Translations under genes and position numbers: made by a program
DNA from: Clytia hemisphaerica
Taxonomy: Eukaryota; Cnidaria; Hydrozoa; Leptothecata; Clytiidae
DNA: 64,000 bases
NCBI GenBank assembly: GCA_902728285.1
Contig: CACVBU010001011.1
Location: 361,915-425,914, forward strand
Reading direction: 5' to 3'
Notes under the pieces: generated by a model
Database searches by the model: none
What the model saw: the letters and a program-made list of their open reading frames with translations, nothing else
Told to the model about the DNA's origin: nothing
In this document: in pieces, positions 1 through 10,573 of the stretch
Position numbering within the stretch: the first letter of the stretch is position 1
Layout of the letters: every line of letters begins with the position of its first letter

Positions 1-116
1 TGGAAATTTAACCATTTTGTGGCTCGTTAAGATTTTTTGATTTTTCGGTTTTTATGAATTTTTCGGATATGAATGTTTTCATGGTTGTGGACTCAAGAAA
101 TCGACAGCATCATCAT

Positions 117-345
117 GTTCGCAAAAAGCCATTGGTTGAAGTACCAAAACCTTCAAAGGTAATACTTTGAAACCACCTTTAATGAAATTCTTATGTTTGA
201 AAAAAGCCATTGGTTGAAGTTTCAAAAAGGTTCTACAAAGGTTATATACTTTGAAGCATCTTTAATGAAATTCTTATGTTCACAAAAAGCCATTGGTTGA
301 AGTAACAAAGCCTTTAATCATCTTTTGACATGAAATTATCATGTA
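117..345. repeat. Tandem repeat, about 3 units of ~77 bp
   Basis: Three imperfect units each begin with AAAAAGCCATTGGTTGAAGT and end with a version of CTTTAATGAAATTCTTATGT. The third is degenerate at its 3' side. No coding potential is evident. Confidence 0.8.
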
Positions 346-501
346 CGGTTATGGGAAAAATCAAAATATAATATTCGCATTCTTTTTCACCGTTCCAGCG
401 TATACGATAGATTTGATACGATAGATCAATTGACATATCCATTCAAGTTGGATGACTAATAAGTGCTTTTCAAGGTTAAGAATTTCAAATTGGGCGAAAG
501 A

Positions 502-657
502 TATCCGTACCGTAACGATATTCATCTTTTCTGCGGAAACGTCCCGGTTTTTGCCAGTAGTGGGGAGTTTCAAACAATTTTTCTTTAGTTTAAATTTGCC
601 ACTACTGGCGAAAACCGGGATGTTTCCGTAGAAAACATTACGTCATTAATACCATGA
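502..657. mobile_element. Palindromic MITE, family with CCGGTTTTTGCCAGTAGTGG arms
   Basis: The left arm carries CCCGGTTTTTGCCAGTAGTG and the right arm its reverse complement, followed by a block ending in TACGTCAT that recurs in the other copies. Fuller copies lie at 35115-35270 and 35698-35846 in KCNQ introns, with a half copy at 46363-46440. It encodes no protein. Non-autonomous status is inferred from size and palindromy. Confidence 0.7.
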
Positions 658-659
658 AT

Positions 660-2330
660 CAAGAATAACAAGATGTGCATCAGATGAACACATTACATCA
701 CCTACTTAACCCGATTACGTAATAATGTCATACTAGAATTTGACATGATACCTTTTTTACAACCTTCTACTACATTGTTTACTCTCGTCCAATGACATCA
801 TTATACCTGTAAATTCAACCAATCAAAACACTTCTTTCTAGTAATTCCTACCCAAGCCTTTTTATTAGTTGTTTATGTTTTTTTGTTGTTTGTTTACAAG
901 TGGGTTCTCTCTTTCCTTCTTTGTCTCTTGCGGTTACCGATCTCCAATTTCACTGGTCTCAAAAACACGTCAGAAGGAGTGTCACTTTTATACAAATAAG
1001 GCAGTTGTAGAGAAATTTGAAACTCTCCCACTGCATGCTTTTTAGAAAATTCATTGACCAATTTTCACTATGTGGCATAGTGTTTGTATTAAAAGGTACA
1101 CTTGATTTTTTTTGACGCTCTATTGTTTTTTGTGGGCCATCATAATCCACTGTTGATAATTTTTTCACCGATGTTGAAAGTAGAAAAGTTAAAAAGCTAA
1201 TTGCTGAATTCTTGGCCATCTAATTTGTACTGAAATTATCGTCTTTGACATTTGAGTGACTTCATCTTCAATTTCAATCGAAATGGTTTTCAACGTGATT
1301 GAAAATGTGAGTTGATATTGAAATGTCTCGTGAGGTTCTGGTATTAAGCTATCATAGGCGGTTTTAGACCATGTCAACCTTATCAGAGGAAGATATTTGT
1401 AATTGTAATTTCATTGTCTTTTAACGAGCGTTGCACTCCTTCGTGTGTTTCCGACGTACTTGCTCTATTGTCTTAAATCCGCCAGTGGCTAAGGCTACAC
1501 TGATGAGATTTACAGGCTGATGTCATGCAATTTATATATTTCGTTGCAAGCACGTGGGAAATTGTACAATGGGTTCACGTCAAATTTCTCTACAATCTTT
1601 CTACGCATTACACAAAGTGTTTTCGTGAAGTCGGCAGTCTAAAATAGAGCTTAGAACCGACTGACTTAGGGTGAATTAGCACTTTTACCGTCTTCGATTC
1701 GGCAGGTCAAAGTTTCGGGTTGTCCAAAATAGTTTACATTTCGTAGTTTTTTAAACACACTCAACAACACTCAAAATTATACTACGTATTGACAGTTCTG
1801 ACAATATTACTTCATTGATTGATTGATTGATTTTCAGACTTTCAGATTTTCTACCCTTCAAACTAATGTATTGAACAGCGAACGTAGATTATTAGCAGAT
1901 CCTCTGAGTAGTTTCCTTATTAAAGAGATCGCATGGTCGATTTCAAGACTACTTAAATTATTTTTCTGCGAGAAACCTCAATGAAGGAGATCTAAAACTG
2001 TCATTTACAGGGCATTTACACTCTGAATTGCACTTCCTCGGAGGGTATTTAGTCGATTAATGCAGTGCATATATTGTAGTTTCTTTGGGGGTTTGCTGTT
2101 TATAAGAGTTTATTGGTTATCTGACGAATGAGAGTGTTTCTTGTGAGAAAGGGATGTCTTCTGAAGTTATTGTAAACGTAAGTGGAGAATATAATCCGTT
2201 TGAAAACTGAAGAAAACAAGCCATGGGTACGGGTTTTTTTTAATAAGAACATCCAAAATCTTTGAAGCCTTCGGATGTTCTTAACCTTTTAAGTTTTAAG
2301 CCTAAAAATGTTTTTAATATGTTCTTATTT
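660..2330. other. Non-coding stretch, nothing recognised
   Basis: No exon with paired splice sites and no element ends were found. The only notable item is a short GATT microsatellite near 1816-1832. Confidence 0.5.
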
Positions 2331-2334
2331 TCAC

Positions 2335-5030
2335 CATTTTTTTATTTTTTTTTATTTTTTTTATTTTTTTTTATTTATTCTTTATTTAACGTTGGTACAA
2401 AACAAAATAGTACAAAAGACTAATTCAAACCAACATGACAATCTAATATTTACTTAATAGTAAATAATATAGGATAAAAATTCTAAAAACATTAAAAGAT
2501 TGAGCACAGTTTGCAAGAACAATATATTTTTGCTTTCAAAATTTTTGTTTTAAAGCATTCTAATGATTCAGATGTTTTGGTCTCATTGGGCAATCTATTC
2601 CAAGCCTGTCCTGCCCGATAGTTAAAGGAGTTCAAGCAAACTGCATTTTTTGGTAGTGGAAGTTTAATTTGAGCGCCTCTTCTAAGTTTTGGAGGACGTG
2701 GGGAATCGTTATCCTCTTCATCACTCCCTGTTTCACGCTGGATAATTTCAAACTGGTCCCAGCCTAGTTTATTTCCGATATTATTGACGCTCTTATAAAC
2801 TTCCACTAACATGAGTTGGAGGTTTTGAGTATGGATAGACGCACAATTTGCTTTAACCAAAAGCTCGTCATAATCAAAATTTAGAAGATTTTCTTTAGCT
2901 CTAAGAGCTCTGTAGTGAGCTTCAGTCAAAAGATTATGTGCCATCTTACTGCAAAACATCCAAATGAGAGGGCAATACTTAAAGGTAGATAATATAAAAC
3001 TATTAAATAATAAGTCTGCCTGATCTTGGCTCAAATATGATCTCATTCTCAGGATAGATTTAGTTTTTTGAGAGGCTTTCTTACATAGATCCTGAATATG
3101 AGTATAAAATGATAAAGCACTGTCGATAGTTACACCAAGAAGAAGAGCATTCTCAGAAAATATTAGTGAAAAATTTCCTATGTCAATAGATATATTTGCA
3201 TTTTTAGTACCTGGAAATAACATCTGGAACTTCTCCGGATTGGCTACAAGAGAGTTATGTTCAAACCAAGCGAGAATAACTTGCAAGTCTAATTTTAAGG
3301 CTTCAATGACTTCTTGCAAGGAAGAAGTACATTTATGAAGAGTATCATCATCGGCGAAGTTACAGAGGTCATCTTCATTTACAAAATAAAATAAATCATT
3401 GATAAAAACATTGAAAAGGATTGGACCTAAAACAGATCCTTGAGGCACTCCAAATAGCAAAGGTAGCCAACTACTGTAAGATGAACCCACTCTGACCCTG
3501 TGTTTCCTATTTGAAAGATAGCTATGGATAAGAGCGAGGCTTTTATTTCCAAGTCCATACGCATGAAGTTTAGCGATTAGAAGATCATGAGGCAAGCAGT
3601 CAAAGGCTTTAGACAAATCCATCAGAATTGCTCCAATTTTCTCAGAATTAGAAAGCGACATCTGCCATTTTCGCAACATGTTAAGTAAAGCACTCTGTGT
3701 GCTATACTGTTTGCGAAAACCACAGAGTTTAGTAGAGAAGAAGGATTCGAGAAAAATGTTTAATTGTTTCGATATTAGTTTTTCAAAGATTTTTGCCGGG
3801 GAAGGGAGCAAACTGACGGGTCTGTAGTTATCCTTGTCGTGCTTGCTTTTCTTTTTATGGACTGGGATAATATCAGCCTGCTTCAAGCTATCAGGAAAAT
3901 GTTGTGATTCAAGACTGTGGTTGAAACACGATGTCAGTGTAGGAGCACAAACAAATTTGGCTAACTTTATAATCTTAGTAGGAATATCACCACTGACTGA
4001 CTTAGAATCGTTCAGGCTATTTATAACCTTGAGTGTTTCTGAATTTGTTACTAGTGAAAGCTCAAACGCGTCAGTATCTTGCCTATTTTCGCGAATTTTT
4101 ATAATGCTTGGATGACAAGAGAATTTATCTATGGCTGAATTGACGTTGTCCGAGATTTCACCATTAACAGAATTCCAACGAGGAACGTCTAAGCGTTCAG
4201 TTACAGTGTGATAGTGCTCATTGAAGGTTTCAGCAATATCTATATTTCGAGATAAAATGCTATCATCCTCAATGAGCTGAATTCTCTCATCAACAAAATT
4301 GACCTTATTTGAAAAGAAAGGCTTGAATGTGTCCCAGAAGCCTTTAGGAGATTGTTTTGGGTCACTTTTACTGAAGAGAGATTTCTTGGCTTTCCTATTC
4401 ATATTGACGACAAAATTTCTCTGACGCTTATAACGAGAAACATCTTCAGGATTTTTGGTATTATTCGCTATGTTTTTTAGTTTTGATCGGAGCATAATGG
4501 CTTTCCTGAGTTCTTTGGTTACATGCTGCTTATTATTAGCGCGGATTAACCTTGTCTTTGATGGTGCATGCTCATTTAATAAATTTACAAAAATTTTCTC
4601 AAATAAGCTATAATCTACAATATTTCTATCTTTAAGTTGACAATTTAGTTCGTTTAAAAATATAACAGAATTGAAATTTTTATAATCCCTAAACTTCCTT
4701 CGTACAGGGGGTAATTTTACATAAGTAGATTTCATCATAGTATGGATAAGAAGGTGATAGTCACTTGAGCCCGTTTCTAAGGCACCTGTAAATTGAAAGG
4801 AATGCTTCCTGTTTGTTAAAATTAAGTCAATGCAGGTGCCATTATCTGACTTAAAACAGGTTTTTTGTTTGATCAGATTGTAGAGATCATTAGCATTCAT
4901 GAAATTTTTTAGTAATTCGTTATCAGGTTCCAAGTTAAAATCACCTACCACCATAAAATTATTATAAGATCTACTATAAAAAATCTAAGCCTGCAGAAAG
5001 AACTGATAAAAAATTTTTGATTTTTTCTTT
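2335..5030 (-). mobile_element. 5'-truncated non-LTR retrotransposon (Jockey/CR1-like)
   Basis: A minus-strand LINE. Its 3' tail is the A-rich run seen as T-rich sequence on the plus strand at 2338-2390. The reading frame stays open upstream of the first Met to about 5030, so the 5' end lies inside the endonuclease domain. This is the usual 5' truncation of target-primed insertion. I did not find a clear target-site duplication. Confidence 0.85.
2492..4954 (-). CDS. LINE ORF2 fragment: endonuclease C-terminus plus reverse transcriptase
   Basis: An uninterrupted frame of 820 codons from the first Met. The N-terminus holds the last part of an APE-type endonuclease: GDFN near residue 4, DLILTNR near 45 and SDYH near 64. 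The reverse transcriptase follows: YRPVSLLPS near 378, the first catalytic aspartate in MDLSKAFD near 445, GVPQGSVLGP near 502 and FADDD near 535. The C-terminal region has the KYCPLIWMF and FNYRAGQAWNRLP motifs typical of Jockey/CR1-type LINEs. The role would be nicking of target DNA and reverse transcription of the element's own RNA, but the nuclease is incomplete. The lack of stops suggests a fairly young copy. The Met start is only the first in frame, not a real initiation site. Confidence 0.88.
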   Translation of the reverse strand: MVVGDFNLEPDNELLKNFMNANDLYNLIKQKTCFKSDNGTCIDLILTNRKHSFQFTGALETGSSDYHLLIHTMMKSTYVKLPPVRRKFRDYKNFNSVIFLNELNCQLKDRNIVDYSLFEKIFVNLLNEHAPSKTRLIRANNKQHVTKELRKAIMLRSKLKNIANNTKNPEDVSRYKRQRNFVVNMNRKAKKSLFSKSDPKQSPKGFWDTFKPFFSNKVNFVDERIQLIEDDSILSRNIDIAETFNEHYHTVTERLDVPRWNSVNGEISDNVNSAIDKFSCHPSIIKIRENRQDTDAFELSLVTNSETLKVINSLNDSKSVSGDIPTKIIKLAKFVCAPTLTSCFNHSLESQHFPDSLKQADIIPVHKKKSKHDKDNYRPVSLLPSPAKIFEKLISKQLNIFLESFFSTKLCGFRKQYSTQSALLNMLRKWQMSLSNSEKIGAILMDLSKAFDCLPHDLLIAKLHAYGLGNKSLALIHSYLSNRKHRVRVGSSYSSWLPLLFGVPQGSVLGPILFNVFINDLFYFVNEDDLCNFADDDTLHKCTSSLQEVIEALKLDLQVILAWFEHNSLVANPEKFQMLFPGTKNANISIDIGNFSLIFSENALLLGVTIDSALSFYTHIQDLCKKASQKTKSILRMRSYLSQDQADLLFNSFILSTFKYCPLIWMFCSKMAHNLLTEAHYRALRAKENLLNFDYDELLVKANCASIHTQNLQLMLVEVYKSVNNIGNKLGWDQFEIIQRETGSDEEDNDSPRPPKLRRGAQIKLPLPKNAVCLNSFNYRAGQAWNRLPNETKTSESLECFKTKILKAKIYCSCKLCSIF

Positions 5031-5141
5031 AGATTTGTGAATTGTAGGATTTCTATAAATCATAAAAAAAAAAATCCTTTATCTGCATCTTTACGACTCT
5101 TGTTAGAAGAAATAAGCCTGAGACGCATTCAAGGCCTTACC

Positions 5142-5396
5142 ATTGACGTCAAAGCCCCTTAGGGGCTTGACTCGAAACTCCAGGATGGGAAATGAAGCCA
5201 CTTATTTCCAATTCAAAACACGTGACCTGCATGTTTTTCAAGTAAACCGATCGCCACATTCTGAAAAATATGCCGTACGAAAACAAAAAAAGGCTAGATT
5301 CAATCCATCATTCTAAATCCTAAACCTTCTCTTTTGTTTGCTTGAGAAAAGTTGAAAATTTATTCCTCTCTAACCCTTCGGGTCTTTAAACTCAAT
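5142..5396. mobile_element. Degenerate MITE with AAGCCC...GGGCTT ends
   Basis: The ends resemble those of the cleaner copy at 33621-33918: an AAGCCCC block at the left and, in inverse, TTTAAAGACCCGAAGGGTTA at the right. The subterminal GGATGGGAAATGAAGCCACT is shared. Limits are approximate. Confidence 0.5.
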
Positions 5397-5969
5397 GGGT
5401 AAGATACACGAAGGGTCAAATGGGCGGAGTATTAGAAGGCGGAAATTTCTCCAGGAACTGGTCTCCATGACCCTCCCTACAGATTATCAGGAATTTCGGA
5501 GCAATTACTTTAAATTGATTTTGTTTGTTGAAAACAAATGATTACGTCATTATAAACGATGATGTCATGAAGCAAGCGCGTTAACCATCTTTGATTTTAC
5601 GACTTAATTCGAATGTTGCTGATAGTTGTACAAAGTTATACACAAAGCAATTATTATTTTATAGTTTGTGTTAATTGTTTTTCCTTTATATAATAATTTC
5701 ATTTTTGTTTTCGATTATACTGTTAGAATTATTGTTTTTTTGCGTGACTTTTGAGTACTGGCAGATTGAGTTGAGTTTTTTTTCTGAGAAGAAAACATCT
5801 TTTTTTATGTGTAACTTTTCTAAAAAATTTTTGATGGTTAAAAGAGAGAGCTTTTATGGATTGAAAATGATTTTTGTTCGATCTAAGGTGCGTGTTTACT
5901 TATGTGGATCCGTTTTATTTTTATTTTACATCTTTTTGGTTTCTCATCAAATTTAAAGCCCCGAAGGAG

Positions 5970-6986
5970 CTAAAGTCTGTCCAGATATAATTGGCAGTGG
6001 AAACAAGAATGCCTGTAACTTTTGATAGTCAAATATAATTATGGAAACTTTTTTTGCTTGTTTTAGAGAATCAAAAGCGCTATATTTGAATGTATTTTTG
6101 GTTGAAAAATTCGCGATTTTTAGCGGTTTAATTTGCGATTGTAAAAATTTAGCTTTTTTTCTACTTATGCTATAATGTTCATTTTTACACCAGCGGTAGT
6201 TCAACCTTAGGTGAAGAAGTCTGTTAAATTTCAAGGCAAACAGAAAAGTCCCTCGGAAGATACGGGACCCAATATACCCCTTGGTAGCACTTTTCTGTGA
6301 AATATCAAATATCCAACTTATTACTGAAAACGGGGGTAGTGATATGATTTATAAAACAGTTTTTCGATCATAACACATTTTACGATCTCTTTAATAACCT
6401 CATAGCCAAACTGTGTTTAGTGTTTTGGGAATTAGCAAAGTTCTTTAATGACTTAAAAATAACAAAGGCAATATAAGTTCATGCTTATCCTTTCAATAAA
6501 AACTATTATACAGTATGATTTCACTTCGTTTCGAAATAATCAATGATACCAATAATACCAATGCACCAACACTTAACATTTTCCAACTTTTAATTGCACT
6601 GTTCAAAAAAAATACATAACCCCCGTTTTTAGTAATAAGTTGGAGATTTGATATTTCACAGAAAAGTGCTACCAAGGGGTATTTCGCGTCCCATATCTTT
6701 CGAAGGACTTTTCTGTTTGCCTTGAAATTCAACAAACTTCTTAACCTAAGGTTGAACTACCACTGGTGTAAAAATGAATGTTACAGCATAAGTAGAAAAA
6801 GAGCTCAATTTTTACAATCGCAAATTAAACCGCTAAAAATCGCGAATTTTTCAACCAAAAATACATTCAAATATAGCGCTTTTGATTCTCTAAAATAAGC
6901 AAAAAAGAATTTCATAATTATATTTCACTATCAAAAGTTACAGGCATTTTTGTTTCCACTGCCAATTATATCTGGACAGACTTTAG
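5970..6986. mobile_element. Foldback element, ~1.0 kb with ~370-bp inverted arms
   Basis: The left arm (5970 to about 6335) is repeated inverted at about 6615-6986, beginning CTAAAGTCTGTCCAGATATA. Arms differ by scattered substitutions, and the loop is about 280 bp. Flanking sequence on both sides resembles the AAGCCC MITE family, so this looks like an insertion into an older MITE. Short open frames inside the arms mirror each other and are not genes. Confidence 0.75.
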
Positions 6987-7344
6987 ATAGGAATCCGCAA
7001 TCTTTCTCAAGCAAGAAAAAGTAAACCCTTAAGATTTGTGCCGCACTGGGAATAACGGATAAAATTTCTTTGTTTTTTTACACATAGCAAATCTTTCGAA
7101 ATTTGTTGATATATCTTGAATTTTGATGTGAAAAAACGTGGGTGACGCGTTTCGAATGGGAAATAAGTAGTTTCATTTTCCCATTCAAGTTTCAGCTTTA
7201 AAATATTTTTTTATAGGAACATTCAAAAAATTTTTTGAAGCCTTCAGATGTTCTTAACTTTTCGGGCATAAAATCTAAAAATGCTCTTAACATTGTTTTT
7301 AGCATTTTATGAGTACTTTTGTCCATTTTCTATGGAACGCCGTA

Positions 7345-7815
7345 GCTGCCTTATGTGATAAAATATTCGATTATGCGATAAATTATTCGATAAACTCTTT
7401 CGATGCGATAAATTATTCGATAAATCATTCGATTATGCGATAATTCATTCGATAAACTCTTTCGATGCGATGAATTATTCGATGAATCATTCGATGCGAT
7501 AAAATATGCGATAAAAATTTCGATTATGTGATAAATTATTCGATAAAAAATTCGATGTGATAAATCATTCGATGAATTATTCAATGCGATAAAATATTCG
7601 ATGCGATAAATTATTCGATAAAAAATTCGATGCGATAAATCATTCGATGCGATAAATCATTCGATGCGATAAATCATTCGATAAAAAATTCGATTATGCG
7701 ATAATTCATTCGATAAAAAATTCGATGCGATAAATTATTCGATAAAAAATTCGATGCGATAAATCATTCGATAAAGAATTCGATGCGATAAACCATTCGA
7801 TAAATTATTCGATGA
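7345..7815. repeat. Left satellite-like arm of the foldback element
   Basis: Dense degenerate array of TTCGAT(GC)GATAAAT units, mirrored in inverse at 8510-8825 and 9670-9790. Long open frames here only reflect the repeat period. Confidence 0.85.
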
Positions 7816-8825
7816 ATTATCCGATCGGCCCTTACTCGATATTTATACTTTTGGTGGAAACGGCGCTCCGGATGGGTGAAATCATCGATCGAAAAGTAGA
7901 TTTTCCGGGGGTGCTGCTGATTTGGGCAGATTATGACACAAAAAAACAGTGTGTCCGGAAAAAAATAGAACTAACAGATTTATTGATCTATCTTACTGAG
8001 TTTAGAATTATCACAAACAAATCCAATATTCTTTTGAGCTTAATTATAGGGATGGATGGAATAAACAGCTCAGGGGGGTTGGTACTCTGGGAGAAAATTC
8101 ATGGTAAGTGATTTTAGACAATTAAGCACAAAAGAGTAAGGCAATAATCAATTCTGAGGGCAATTATCAAACAGATTTCAGTTTTATGTAAATTATGTTC
8201 GAAGTCAAACTGTTCGAAGTCAAACTGCGATGTCCTCAAAGTTTATGAAACTTTTTTCCATCCTCGAACCCAGGGCTTGTCTATCCCCCTTACGCTATTG
8301 ATGATCCTGATAGACGCGTTGACGGGGGATATACAGATATAAACGATCCCTTCAATTTTACAACACTTAAAAGTTGAACACCAACTGCCAGCAAAATGGT
8401 CGTCGTTTTCATATCCCCCCACACACACGTGGGGTTGCGTTTTGCGTTTTGAAACATGCGCCGTTTCCACCAAAAGTATAAATATCGAGTAAGGGCCGAT
8501 CGGATAATTCATCGAATAATTTATCGAATTGTTTATCGCATCGAATTCTTTATCGAATGATTTATCGCATCGAATTTTTTATCGAATAATTTATCGCATC
8601 GAATTTTTTATCGAATGAATTATCGCATAATCGAATTTTTTATCGAATGATTTATCGCATCGAATGATTTATCGCATCAAATTTTTTATCGAATGATTTA
8701 TCGCATCGAATAATTTATCGAATGATTTATCGCATCGAATTTTTTATCGAATAATTTATCGCATAATCGAAATTTTTATCGCATATTTTATCGCATCGAA
8801 TGATTTATCAAATAATTCATCGCAT

Positions 8826-9669
8826 CAAGGACACTTGTATAGCGTAGCTGGACTGAGTACAACGGCTATTTCTCTTTCTCTTTTTAACACATGTCTGTCG
8901 TAGCGAATCCGCGAACCCCGGTCAGCGGTTGAGAATATTTTTTTCAAATTAATTGAAATAATTAATTGTTGCAAAGTTTATTAGTTTTCATAAAGGACTT
9001 TTTTGCAAGATTTTATATTTGACTTTATCTCGAATGGAGATTTTTAGAATAAAATATAAGTTTGATCAATTTATAAGCCAAAAACCTTGAAAAAAGGGTC
9101 CTTCGAAAAAGTTAAATTTTAAATTACGTAAGTTATTTCAAGGTGTAACAAATATTTTAAACAACTCTTAGAAGGTTGAAGTTGAAAATGACGAAGAAAA
9201 AATGAGTAAAAAATAGCCTAAACTCGCCTAAACTTTCACCAAAGTACCCAAATCTTATAATGGCTATAGCAAGATGTCGAACAAGGAACGGAATACATCA
9301 TACTACAGCTGCTAAAAGAAAAACTAAACATCATTCATGAGAAAGAAAATTTTCTCTTTTTTAATGATTTGATTGTATAAAGACGTGATAAAACTCATTA
9401 TAAAGTAATTGTTCGATTGTTGTTTTCCTGTTATTGCAATCATGTCAAAGGAATTTCATAAAATATCTTTCCGTGCAAAATCCATCTTTCTGACGATGGT
9501 TTTTCATTGTGAAGTACTTTTATTAAAAAGTATTTCTGATTGGTTGAAAAAACATGAGGAAAGACCTCTTATTGGTCAAAGAAAGACAATATCTATTAAT
9601 ACGACGACACACATGGTTCAAAGAAAATAAATTTGTGCTCAGTCCAGCTACGCTATACAAGTGTCCTTG
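8826..9669. mobile_element. hAT-like non-autonomous element nested in the foldback arm
   Basis: Perfect inverted ends of about 30 bp start CAAGGACACTTGTATAGCGT. The flanks ATCGCAT (8819-8825 and 9670-9676) form a 7-8 bp duplication, ambiguous because the host sequence is itself repetitive. CAAGG-type ends with 7-8 bp duplications point to hAT. The interior has no recognisable transposase. Confidence 0.75.
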
Positions 9670-10198
9670 ATCGCATCGAAAGAGTTTATCGAATGAATTA
9701 TCGCATAATCGAATGATTTATCGAATAATTTATCGCATCGAAAGAGTTTATCGAATATTTTATCGCATAATCGAATATTTTATCACATAAGGCAGCTACG
9801 GCGTTCCATAATTTTCCCAAGAAATCAGGTGTTTTAGAGCCCGAAAAGCCTTAAAATGTTCTTAACTTGTTCTTAAGATTTTGGCCACGGAAACATTATG
9901 TTGTTATATAGTTGGCTCTTACATAAAGAAACATATTGCTCCTTTTGGGATTTAAAATCAAAAATTTTGACCGAGAGTGGAATTTTTTCAAAGCTTGGCT
10001 AACATAATAATTTACTTCGGTGACGAGAAATCACAAAAGTGACATCACTTTTTCAAAATTATTTGACGTCAATTAAAAACACACATTTAGGAAAACTTCA
10101 GATCGAAGCATTCCTGGAACCTGTAAAGACTCGTTCGTTTATCCAGTTCTTTTATCTTCATCACTTATCGCAATAAGTGAATAAAATTTATTCAAATT

Positions 10199-10573
10199 AT
10201 GCAAAACCAAACTGCTTTTGGTAGCAGAACACGCCATCAAGACCTTTCCTTCGAAAGTATCTCCAAAGAAGGATTCGCATGGTGGCCTACATATCTTTCA
10301 AAGCCTGACAACGATTCGTCAATCGACTTCCGAAAGCTGACAAAAGATTCCTTCAAACAACAACGACTTAGCAAGGAGCATATTTTCTTGACAACTGGTT
10401 ACAATGTCCAAGAAACAAACAGAGCGAAGTCGTTGAAACGCGAATATCCTTTCAACAAGAAACAAGTCGCTTCTCACTTCATGAAAGACGAAAAACGCAA
10501 CTGGTGTCTCTTTGGACTTCATATCAGCATTCCATTCATTGAGCACCAATCATTTGGAATTCCCATCCGATGA
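10199..10573 (+). CDS. Unrecognised protein, N-terminal part (frame 1)
   Basis: ATG at 10199 opens 124 codons with ordinary composition: FAWWPTYLS near residue 27 and a basic, Phe-rich stretch FNKKQVASHFMKDEKRNW near 85. No known domain was recognised. The frame ends at 10573, but the +1 frame is open from 10512 and continues for 1.3 kb. The two segments therefore look like one gene with a frame break in 10512-10573, caused by mutation, assembly error or programmed shift. They could also be two overlapping frames of which only one is used. Confidence 0.5.
   Translation: MQNQTAFGSRTRHQDLSFESISKEGFAWWPTYLSKPDNDSSIDFRKLTKDSFKQQRLSKEHIFLTTGYNVQETNRAKSLKREYPFNKKQVASHFMKDEKRNWCLFGLHISIPFIEHQSFGIPIR

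Larger units (their letters stand above)
7331..9810. mobile_element. Large foldback element with satellite-like arms and 6-bp TSD
   Basis: The termini are inverted repeats, TATGGAACGCCGTAGCTGCC at the left and its reverse complement ending at 9810. They are flanked by ATTTTC on both sides (7325-7330 and 9811-9816), a 6-bp target-site duplication. Both arms are built from short repeats of TCGATGCGATAAATTATTCG type. The inner ends of the arms (around 7818-7868 and 8455-8509) pair over about 50 bp. The core at about 7870-8450 is unique and shows no transposase. A second element interrupts the right arm. Removing it leaves about 1.6 kb. Confidence 0.82.

Noticed and set aside
5953-6735. Two minus-strand ORFs of 80-93 codons
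   Set aside because: They lie in or across the inverted arms of a foldback element and lack coding features.
7351-7584. Open frames through the foldback arms, both strands
   Set aside because: They arise from the short repeat period and mirror each other in the two arms.
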